Shown here: positions 1 through 5,785 of the stretch, in pieces
Position numbering within the stretch: position 1 is the first letter of the stretch
How the letters are laid out: the number at the start of each line of letters is the position of its first letter
Assembly: GCA_002428015.1 (NCBI GenBank)
Contig: DIZW01000088.1
Location: 1 to 5,785 of the forward strand
Length of the DNA stretch: 5,785 bases
Source: Oxalobacteraceae bacterium UBA6018
Lineage (GTDB): Bacteria > Pseudomonadota > Gammaproteobacteria > Burkholderiales > Burkholderiaceae_D
Direction of reading: 5' to 3'
Notes under the pieces: generated by a model
Database searches by the model: none
Told to the model about the DNA's origin: nothing
Seen by the model: only the letters and a program-made list of their open reading frames with translations
Position numbers and translations under genes: made by a program

Positions 1-588
1 CGTCCGAACACCGAGTTCCGCGGCTGGGCGGTGGACAACATCATCGTCGGCAACACCGTGCTGTACGGCGCGATCGCCGGCGAAGCCTACTTCAACGGCG
101 TGGCCGGCGAACGCTTCGCGGTGCGTAACTCGGGCGCCATCGCGGTGGTCGAGGGCACTGGCGACCATGGCTGCGAATACATGACCGGCGGCACCGTCGT
201 CGTCCTGGGCGCGACCGGGCGCAACTTTGCCGCCGGCATGTCGGGCGGCGTGGCCTATGTGTACGATCCGGACGGCACCTTCGAGAAGAAGTGCAACACC
301 GCCATGGTCAACCTGGAGCGCGTGGTAGGCGCCCAGGAGCAGGGCGACATGGCCGGCTGGCACAGCCAGACCCGCAACGGCGTGCGCGAGAGCGATGAAG
401 TCATCCTCAAGCGCCTGATCGAGCGTCACTTCAAGTTCACCGGCAGCACCCGCGCGCGCTTCCTGCTCGACGACTGGGCCACCGGACGCGGCAAGTTTGT
501 GAAAGTCTTCCCGACCGACTACAAGCGGGCACTGGAAGAAATGCACAACAGCAGCATGGAAGAAGCCGCCGAACAGATCGCGGCCTAA
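1..588 (+). CDS. gltB: Glutamate synthase (NADPH) large subunit, C-terminal part (5'-truncated by window)
   Basis: This is the 3' end of the gene for the large subunit of glutamate synthase (GOGAT). The whole enzyme converts glutamine and 2-oxoglutarate into two glutamates in the cytoplasm. The frame is open from base 1 and ends at TAA 586-588, giving 195 residues of a protein usually near 1,500. What is visible is the C-terminal GXGXG domain, a right-handed beta-helix with a structural role. Family hallmarks are VEGTGDHGCEYMTGG (fragment residues 50-64) and GRNFAAGMSGGVAYVYD (73-89), with the regular glycine spacing of the helix turns from residue 17 onward. The tail (about 142-195) matches the short helical end seen in the family. 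The amidotransferase and FMN/Fe-S domains lie upstream, outside the window. The GTG at 31 is an internal valine codon, not a start. gltD follows after 27 bases, so the two are almost certainly cotranscribed. Identification is firm. Confidence 0.97.
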   Translation, partial: RPNTEFRGWAVDNIIVGNTVLYGAIAGEAYFNGVAGERFAVRNSGAIAVVEGTGDHGCEYMTGGTVVVLGATGRNFAAGMSGGVAYVYDPDGTFEKKCNTAMVNLERVVGAQEQGDMAGWHSQTRNGVRESDEVILKRLIERHFKFTGSTRARFLLDDWATGRGKFVKVFPTDYKRALEEMHNSSMEEAAEQIAA

Positions 589-602
589 GCGCAACAAGGA
601 CT

Positions 603-607
603 AAGGA
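603..607 (+). promoter_or_regulatory. Ribosome binding site of gltD
   Basis: AAGGA at 603-607 lies 8 bases before the GTG at 616 and supports that start. A second AAGGA at 596-600 is too far away to be the main site. The next in-frame ATG (637) has no purine-rich stretch before it. Confidence 0.7.
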
Positions 608-615
608 AAAACATC

Positions 616-2079
<1,464 letters not shown>

Positions 2080-2103
2080 TTCGGCGCGTTGGTTCAAACA
2101 AGG

Positions 2104-2132
2104 GCGCCGGTTTCGACCGGCGCTTTTTTTTT
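2104..2132 (+). terminator. Rho-independent terminator of gltBD
   Basis: A perfect 8-bp GC-rich stem (GCGCCGGT 2104-2111 with ACCGGCGC 2116-2123) closes a TTCG tetraloop at 2112-2115. It is followed directly by nine T residues (2124-2132). It sits 24 bases after the gltD stop codon and should end the gltBD transcript, separating it from the mla genes. Confidence 0.95.
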
Positions 2133-2385
2133 GGGAGCCAGCTCGCCGCTATGTGCGGCACGAAGTGTGCTGCGACATGTTTGCTTTACTTGCACAAGTC
2201 GGGATTGGCGACGCGCGGCAAAGCTTGGTAACGCTCGTTATCCAGGCACCGCAATAGACGCAGGAAAGGTTTCTGATCGCTACGCGGGCATGGCTGCTAG
2301 CAGTTGAGCCAGCTGGTCCGCCAAGGCCTGATCCCGGTCAGACTCGTCATCAGCAGGAAGGTTCATCCTGACGGGCGCGCCGAAA

Positions 2386-2440
2386 TGTCAGAAAAGTGTC
2401 ACGCCCCGGTAAAAGTGTGTAAAAATTACCGTAAAGACAC
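2386..2440. promoter_or_regulatory. Candidate regulator-binding region: nested dyad with helical-turn repeats
   Basis: Two inverted repeats share nearly one centre (about 2418-2419): GTGTC 2396-2400 with GACAC 2436-2440 outside, and CGGTAA 2407-2412 with TTACCG 2426-2431 inside. Three GTAAA direct repeats start at 2409, 2419 and 2431, and two TGTCA repeats start at 2386 and 2397. These spacings are about one DNA turn. Such an arrangement is typical of binding sites for dimeric or OmpR-type regulators. No specific regulator is assigned, and no known box is matched. Confidence 0.35.
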
Positions 2441-2515
2441 ATTACCATTCGGTTAACAAGCGCTAGGCCTGTCGCCGCGCCACCCGCGCGAACCTTTAAT
2501 AAAAACAATTACTTA

Positions 2516-2531
2516 CAGATAAAAATATCTG
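2516..2531. promoter_or_regulatory. Candidate operator: perfect palindrome CAGATA-AAAA-TATCTG
   Basis: Two perfect 6-base arms (2516-2521 and 2526-2531) flank four A residues. The site lies in AT-rich DNA about 85-100 bases before the predicted -10 element of the mla operon. It looks like a dimeric repressor or activator site. No run of T follows, so a terminator is unlikely. The regulator is unknown. Confidence 0.3.
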
Positions 2532-2593
2532 ACCCGCCGTTCAGTAGTGTTGTTTTCTGGCGTCGCCGGCCCTGTCCAAAACGCCCCCACGCC

Positions 2594-2622
2594 AGCAGGG
2601 ATTGCCCTTTCTGCACTACAAT
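2594..2622 (+). promoter_or_regulatory. Probable sigma70-type promoter of mlaFEDAC
   Basis: TACAAT at 2617-2622 is a good -10 hexamer, and the context CTACAATACGC is common in betaproteobacterial promoters (from general knowledge). The -35 region with normal spacing (about 2594-2599, AGCAGG) is poor. A TTGCCC at 2602-2607 is only 9 bases away, too close to serve. Transcription would start near 2629, leaving a leader of about 20 bases before the GTG at 2651. The weak -35 suggests that an activator or alternative promoter may take part. Confidence 0.4.
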
Positions 2623-2650
2623 ACGCAATTCCCAAAAAACGAATAGCGCC

Positions 2651-3454
2651 GTGCCGAACCTAGTAGAGATCCGCGACTTACATTTTGCCTATGGCGAAAG
2701 GTCGATTCTGTCGAACCTGCGCATGGACTTCCCACGCGGTAAGGTGGTGGCGGTCATGGGTGGTTCCGGCTGCGGCAAGACCACCGTGCTGCGCCTCATC
2801 GGCGGCCAGATCCGCCCGCAAAAAGGCGAGGTGCGGGTGGCCGGCGAGGTGGTGCACAAGCTCGACGTGGACGGCCTGTACAAGCTGCGCCGCAAGATGG
2901 GCATGCTGTTCCAGTTCGGCGCCCTGTTCACCGACCTGTCCGTGTTCGACAACGTGGCCTTCCCCTTGCGCGAGCACACCGACTTGCCGGAAGAACTGAT
3001 CCACGACCTGGTGCTGATGAAGCTGCACGCGGTCGGCCTGCGCAACGCGGCCCGCCTCAAGCCGGCCGAGATTTCCGGCGGCATGGCGCGCCGCGTGGCC
3101 GTGGCGCGCGCCGTCGCCCTCGACCCTGAACTGATCATGTATGACGAGCCGTTCGCCGGCCTGGACCCGATCTCGATGGGCGTCACCGCCAACCTGATCC
3201 GCAAGCTCAACGACGCGCTCGGCTCGACCTCGATCCTGGTCTCGCACGACGTGCACGAGTGCTTCGCGATCGCCGATTATGTGTACTTCATGTCGGCCGG
3301 AAAAATCGTGGCCCAGGGCACGCCCGCCGACATGCGCGTCTCGGAAGACCCTTACGTGAAACAATTCGTCAACGCCGCGCCGGACGGCCCGGTGCCCTTC
3401 CATTATCCGGGCAAGTCGCTCGCCGATGACCTCGGCCTGGGAGTGCGGCCATGA
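2651..3454 (+). CDS. mlaF: Phospholipid ABC transporter ATP-binding protein MlaF
   Basis: This is the 267-residue ATPase of the Mla phospholipid transporter (also called Ttg2A in some genomes). It sits on the cytoplasmic face of the inner membrane bound to MlaE and powers lipid movement. All ABC motifs are intact: Walker A GGSGCGKTT (37-45), Q-loop Q88, signature ISGGM (141-145), Walker B LIMYDEP (161-167, with D165 and catalytic E166), D-loop GLD (170-172) and switch H199. The phrases LRLIGGQI (47-54), ALFTDLSVFDNVAFPLREHT (91-110) and the tail DGPVPFHYP (245-253) are specific to MlaF within the ABC superfamily. In E. coli the MlaF tail contacts MlaB. The start is GTG 2651: the family N-terminus begins right there, and the next ATG (2723) would remove a core strand. 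No clear ribosome site precedes it. The stop overlaps the mlaE start by four bases (ATGA 3451-3454), so translation is coupled. Confidence 0.96.
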   Translation: MPNLVEIRDLHFAYGERSILSNLRMDFPRGKVVAVMGGSGCGKTTVLRLIGGQIRPQKGEVRVAGEVVHKLDVDGLYKLRRKMGMLFQFGALFTDLSVFDNVAFPLREHTDLPEELIHDLVLMKLHAVGLRNAARLKPAEISGGMARRVAVARAVALDPELIMYDEPFAGLDPISMGVTANLIRKLNDALGSTSILVSHDVHECFAIADYVYFMSAGKIVAQGTPADMRVSEDPYVKQFVNAAPDGPVPFHYPGKSLADDLGLGVRP

Positions 3455-4236
3455 TCCGGCGTTTCCTGGCCGCGATAGGGCGGCCCTTGCGCGAAGGCAT
3501 CGAAGGCCTGGGCTTCGCCACCCGCTTCTTCTTTAACCTGCTCGGCGTGTCGCCAGGCGCGCTGCGCCGCCCCACCCTCATTTCGGAGCAGATCCATTTC
3601 ATCGGCAACTATTCGCTGGTGATCATCGTCGTCTCCGGCCTGTTCGTCGGCATGGTGCTGGGCCTGCAGGGCTACATCACCCTGACCCCCTACGGCGCGG
3701 AGCAGAAGCTCGGCCAGGTGGTCGCGCTGGCGCTGGTGCGCGAGCTGGGCCCGGTCGTGACCGCGCTGCTGTTCGCCGGCCGCGCCGGCACCTCGCTGAC
3801 GGCCCAGATCGGCCTGATGAAGGCGGGCGAGCAGTTGTCGGCCATGGAGATGATGGCCATTAACCCGGTGCAGCGCGTGCTGGCGCCGCGCTTCTGGGGC
3901 GGCATCATCGCCATGCCGGTGCTGGCGACCATCTTCAGCGCCGTGGGCGTGCTGGGCGGCTACCTGGTCGGCGTCAAGCTGATCGGCGTGGACGAGGGCG
4001 CGTTCTGGTCGCAGATGCAGGCCAACGTGGACGTGCGCGCGGACGTGTTCAACGGCGTCATCATCAAGAGCTTGGTGTTCGGCATCGCCGTCACCTTCAC
4101 CGCGCTGTTCCAGGGCTATTTCGCCCAGCCGACGCCGGAAGACGTGTCGCGCGCCACCACGCGCACCGTCGTGATCGCCTCGCTGTTGGTGTGGGGGCTG
4201 GACTTCCTGCTCACCGCGCTGATGTTCAACCACTAG
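3451..4236 (+). CDS. mlaE: Phospholipid ABC transporter permease MlaE
   Basis: This is the 261-residue integral membrane subunit of the Mla complex (MlaE/YrbE permease family, Ttg2B). Two copies form the lipid-handling core beneath the MlaD ring. An amphipathic N-terminal helix (about 1-35) precedes several hydrophobic segments near 52-75, 88-110, 147-175, 200-222 and 238-258. Strong family hallmarks are VSGLFVGMVLGLQGY (61-75), VRELGPVVTALLFAGRAG (96-113), and the EQLSAMEMMAINP stretch (127-139), whose short helix couples to the ATPase. The end, with SRATTRTVV (233-241) and LDFLLTALMF (250-259), is also characteristic. Length matches the E. coli protein (260). The ATG at 3451 overlaps the mlaF stop, with GGGAG at 3439-3443 giving a 7-base spacer. 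The gene ends at TAG 4234-4236, and an 85-base gap with two hairpins separates it from mlaD. Nothing is missing or broken. Confidence 0.96.
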   Translation: MIRRFLAAIGRPLREGIEGLGFATRFFFNLLGVSPGALRRPTLISEQIHFIGNYSLVIIVVSGLFVGMVLGLQGYITLTPYGAEQKLGQVVALALVRELGPVVTALLFAGRAGTSLTAQIGLMKAGEQLSAMEMMAINPVQRVLAPRFWGGIIAMPVLATIFSAVGVLGGYLVGVKLIGVDEGAFWSQMQANVDVRADVFNGVIIKSLVFGIAVTFTALFQGYFAQPTPEDVSRATTRTVVIASLLVWGLDFLLTALMFNH

Positions 4237-4252
4237 AAATGCTCACCACAAG

Positions 4253-4296
4253 ACCCGCGCCGCCGCGGGTTTGAATCCGGCGGCGCTGCTCCGCCG
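4253..4296 (+). other. Two tandem RNA hairpins in the mlaE-mlaD gap
   Basis: The first hairpin pairs ACCCGCG (4253-4259) with CGCGGGT (4264-4270) around a CCGC loop. The second pairs CGGCGG (4278-4283) with CCGCCG (4291-4296) around a 7-base loop. Only a three-T run (4270-4272) follows the first, so neither is a strong terminator. They may attenuate read-through, block RNA decay or mark a processing site that sets MlaD levels apart from MlaF and MlaE. Pairing is seen in the sequence; function is inferred. Confidence 0.5.
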
Positions 4297-4309
4297 AACA
4301 ACAAGTGTT

Positions 4310-4313
4310 AGGA
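4310..4313 (+). promoter_or_regulatory. Ribosome binding site of mlaD
   Basis: AGGA at 4310-4313 lies 8 bases before ATG 4322 within an A-rich, unstructured stretch, just after the second hairpin. It fixes the ATG as start in preference to the in-frame TTG at 4271, which lies within the hairpin region and has no ribosome site. Confidence 0.75.
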
Positions 4314-4321
4314 AAAAAATT

Positions 4322-4795
4322 ATGCATCGTAAATCTATCGACGTCTGGGTTGGCTTGTTCGTGTTGCTGGGCGCGGCCGCCCTGGTGTTCCTGGCCTTGA
4401 AGGCCGGCAACATGAGCACCCTGTCGTTCAGCAAGACCTATGAGATCACGGGCAAGTTCGACAACATCGGCGGCTTGAAGCCGCAGGCGCCCGTCAAGAG
4501 CGCCGGCGTGGTGGTGGGCCGGGTCGGCGACATCAAGTTTGATGACAAGAGCTACCAGGCACTGGTAACCTTGGAGCTTGAGACCGGCTATAAATTTCCC
4601 AAAGATAGCTCGTTGAAAATCCTGACCGCTGGTCTGCTCGGTGAACAATACATCGGTATCGAGCCCGGCGGCGATACCAACAATCTGGCCAATGGCGACC
4701 GGATTACCCGCACCCAATCTGCGGCCGTGCTGGAGGACCTGATCAATCGGTTTATCTACAGCAAGGCGGCGGAAGGAAAGGAAGAGAGCAAATGA
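4322..4795 (+). CDS. mlaD: Phospholipid transporter MCE-domain protein MlaD
   Basis: This is the 157-residue MCE protein of the Mla complex (Ttg2C). It forms a hexameric periplasmic ring on top of MlaE, with a central hydrophobic pore through which lipid passes to or from MlaC. One transmembrane helix (about 8-27) anchors it, after a short basic N-terminus (HRKS). The MCE domain runs from about 39 to 117 and includes the motif GKFDNIGGLKPQAPVKSAGV (44-63). The pore loop is GLLGEQY (104-110), where L105 and L106 correspond to pore-lining leucines in E. coli. A C-terminal helix, SAAVLEDLINRFIYSKA (133-149), matches the helix that bundles in the hexamer. The protein is shorter than E. coli MlaD (183) because the disordered tail after this helix is brief. 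The start is ATG 4322 with a ribosome site 8 bases upstream. The stop overlaps the mlaA start by four bases (ATGA 4792-4795). The 3' half has lower GC than its neighbours (see findings). Confidence 0.95.
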   Translation: MHRKSIDVWVGLFVLLGAAALVFLALKAGNMSTLSFSKTYEITGKFDNIGGLKPQAPVKSAGVVVGRVGDIKFDDKSYQALVTLELETGYKFPKDSSLKILTAGLLGEQYIGIEPGGDTNNLANGDRITRTQSAAVLEDLINRFIYSKAAEGKEESK

Positions 4796-5610
4796 GTACC
4801 CCCCGTCTAGACCGAACGCGCCTGTTGCGCACGCTGACCCTGGCCGCCGCCGCCCTGGCGCTGGCCGGCTGCGCGTCCACCAACCCCAAAGACCCGTTCG
4901 AGAAGTACAACCGCGCCATGTTCGCCTTCAACGACGCGGTCGACCAGCACGCCCTGAAACCGGCCGCCACCGCCTACAAGAAGGTGCTGCCCTCGTTCGT
5001 CCAGACCGGGGTCAACAACTTCTTCGGCAACCTGGCCGACCTGTGGAGCTCGGCCAACAACCTGATGCAGGCCAAGGGCGAGGAGGGCATGTCCGACTTC
5101 GCCCGCGTCATGATTAACACCTCCTTCGGCATCGGCGGCCTGTTCGACGTGGCCTCGGAGGCCGGTTTGCGCAAGCACGTCGAGGACTTCGGCCAGACCC
5201 TCGGCTACTGGGGCGTGCCGTCCGGCCCCTACCTGATGTTGCCGATCCTGGGCCCGTCGACCGTGCGTGACACGGCCGGCTTGCCGCTGGACATAGCGGC
5301 CGACCCGTGGATCTACACCTATCCGATCAGCCTGCGCAATGTCGGCACCGCCGTGCGCGTGGTCGACCAGCGCGCCGTGCTGCTCGACGCCTCCAACCTG
5401 CTCGAGGCGGCGGCCCTGGACCGTTACGAGTTCATCCGCGACGGCTACCTGCAGCGGCGCGAAAGCAAGGTATTCGACGGCGAACGCTCGCGCAAGAAGC
5501 GCGGCGACGACGGCGGCGGCTCGGACGCGAAAAGCATCAAGGCGGCCTATGCCGACGATCCGGCACCGGCTAAAACGGCGCCTGTGTCATCCGAAACGGG
5601 CGCGAAGTAG
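4792..5610 (+). CDS. mlaA: Outer-membrane phospholipid-removal lipoprotein MlaA (VacJ)
   Basis: This is a 272-residue lipoprotein of the MlaA/VacJ family. In E. coli, MlaA sits with trimeric porins in the outer membrane and takes phospholipid from the outer leaflet, handing it to MlaC. The signal peptide has an arginine-rich start, a hydrophobic core (14-25) and the lipobox LAGC (24-27). C27 would be lipidated, and the next residues A28 S29 lack an aspartate retention signal, fitting outer-membrane sorting. Family hallmarks are DPFEKYNRAMFAFND (34-48), GGLFDVASEAGL (115-126) and FGQTLGYWGVPSGPYLMLP (133-151), followed by GPSTVRD (154-160) and PLDIAADP (165-172). The tail (about 230-272) is charged, rich in G, D, K and A, and looks disordered. 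E. coli MlaA is 251 residues. The start overlaps the mlaD stop; AGGA at 4779-4782 lies 9 bases upstream. Placing mlaA inside the mla operon is usual for betaproteobacteria but differs from E. coli. Confidence 0.95.
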   Translation: MSTPRLDRTRLLRTLTLAAAALALAGCASTNPKDPFEKYNRAMFAFNDAVDQHALKPAATAYKKVLPSFVQTGVNNFFGNLADLWSSANNLMQAKGEEGMSDFARVMINTSFGIGGLFDVASEAGLRKHVEDFGQTLGYWGVPSGPYLMLPILGPSTVRDTAGLPLDIAADPWIYTYPISLRNVGTAVRVVDQRAVLLDASNLLEAAALDRYEFIRDGYLQRRESKVFDGERSRKKRGDDGGGSDAKSIKAAYADDPAPAKTAPVSSETGAK

Positions 5611-5624
5611 TTAACCCTGGCATG

Positions 5625-5645
5625 AGCCCGTCATTGGAACGGGTT
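5625..5645 (+). other. Weak hairpin in the mlaA-mlaC gap
   Basis: CCCGT (5627-5631) pairs with ACGGG (5639-5643) around a 7-base loop, and the stem can be lengthened by A5625-T5645 and a G-T pair. Only scattered T residues follow (TTGTCTT, 5644-5650), so it is at best a partial terminator or RNA-stability element. It lies between the mlaA stop and the mlaC start. Confidence 0.35.
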
Positions 5646-5681
5646 GTCTTGTCGGAAACCACACATTTACCAAGAGAGCCT

Positions 5682-5785
5682 ATGAAACTGATCAAACAAC
5701 TTATCGCCCTGGCCACCGTGGCCTTCGCGACCAGCGCGCTGGCCGCGCCCGCCAATGAGGCGCCGGACGCGCTCGTCAAGCGCAT
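5682..5785 (+). CDS. mlaC: Periplasmic phospholipid-binding protein MlaC, N-terminal part (3'-truncated by window)
   Basis: Only the first 34 codons are present, from ATG 5682 to the window end. They encode a clear Sec signal peptide: two lysines near the start (KLIK), a hydrophobic core (about 6-18) and a signal peptidase site ALA (19-21), with cleavage likely before A22. The mature start, APANEAPDALVKR, resembles the beginning of betaproteobacterial MlaC proteins (Ttg2D/Tol-Ttg2 substrate-binding family), from memory. MlaC carries phospholipid between MlaA and the MlaFEDB complex. The position after mlaA supports the call because the core fold is not visible. A GAGAG stretch at 5674-5678 serves as a modest ribosome site. 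The gap of 71 bases after mlaA carries a weak hairpin. It could be another exported protein, but the context makes MlaC much more likely. Confidence 0.8.
   Translation, partial: MKLIKQLIALATVAFATSALAAPANEAPDALVKR

Larger units (their letters stand above)
2133..2650. other. 518-base non-coding region between gltBD and mla genes
   Basis: I see no convincing gene here. Positions 2133-2380 are GC-balanced with small inverted repeats: GCCGC/GCGGC at 2145-2159, ACTTG-CA-CAAGT at 2188-2199, and the palindrome CTGCTAGCAG at 2294-2303. Positions about 2381-2530 are clearly AT-richer, with direct and inverted repeats described separately. Positions 2531-2650 return to high GC and contain the probable mlaF promoter. 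The plus-strand open frames that run through 2133-2307 begin inside gltD or in the terminator and have no family-like sequence. A 28-codon minus-strand frame at 2280-2366 is the only small ORF I would keep in mind. A small RNA cannot be excluded, but I see no recognisable RNA family. Confidence 0.75.

Noticed and set aside
2602..2622. TTGCCC and TACAAT as a paired sigma70 -35/-10
   Set aside because: The spacer is 9 bases, far below the usual 16-18, so only the -10 element is retained.
3403..4233. Minus-strand open frame (276 codons) opposite mlaE
   Set aside because: It mirrors mlaE codon by codon and yields H/Q/D/A-rich sequence without a fold; no promoter or ribosome site was seen.
4253..4272. 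First mlaE-mlaD hairpin as a true operon terminator
   Set aside because: Only three T residues follow the stem, and mlaD must be expressed with mlaE; kept as a possible attenuation or processing element only.
4271..4321. In-frame TTG extension of mlaD by 17 codons
   Set aside because: The TTG lies in the hairpin region with no ribosome site, while ATG 4322 has AGGA 8 bases upstream and gives the usual MlaD N-terminus.
5570..5785. Minus-strand open frame running off the window end
   Set aside because: It lies opposite the mlaA end and the mlaC signal peptide and shows no family features.

Overview
The window is a stretch of high-GC bacterial chromosome. Gene order, codon use and close family matches suggest a Burkholderiales betaproteobacterium, most likely near Oxalobacteraceae (Massilia/Duganella-like). 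The genus-level guess is inference from memory of these families, not a search. All protein-coding genes I can support are on the + strand. I see no insertion sequence, tRNA, rRNA, CRISPR array or phage gene.

Layout: positions 1-588 hold the last 195 codons of gltB (NADPH glutamate synthase large subunit). After a 27-base gap comes gltD (616-2079, small subunit). The gltBD unit ends at a textbook intrinsic terminator (2104-2132). A 518-base non-coding stretch (2133-2650) follows. Its middle is AT-rich with several inverted and direct repeats, and a probable promoter lies near its end.

From 2651 a second transcription unit begins: mlaF (ABC ATPase), mlaE (permease), mlaD (MCE-domain protein), mlaA (outer-membrane lipoprotein, VacJ) and the first 34 codons of mlaC (periplasmic lipid carrier), cut by the window end. 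Two pairs are translationally coupled by ATGA overlaps (mlaF/mlaE and mlaD/mlaA). The two longer gaps, mlaE-mlaD and mlaA-mlaC, each contain RNA hairpins.

How the genes work together: GltB and GltD form the enzyme that makes two glutamates from glutamine and 2-oxoglutarate using NADPH. The Mla proteins form a trans-envelope phospholipid transport path. MlaA removes misplaced phospholipid from the outer membrane, MlaC carries it across the periplasm, and the MlaF-MlaE-MlaD inner-membrane complex handles it with ATP hydrolysis. MlaB, the remaining subunit, is not seen and would be expected just downstream. Unlike in E. coli, where mlaA is a separate gene, all three envelope layers are encoded together here, as known in other betaproteobacteria.

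I found no undescribed system. The items most worth a second look are the repeat-rich regulatory region upstream of mlaF and the hairpins between mlaE and mlaD.
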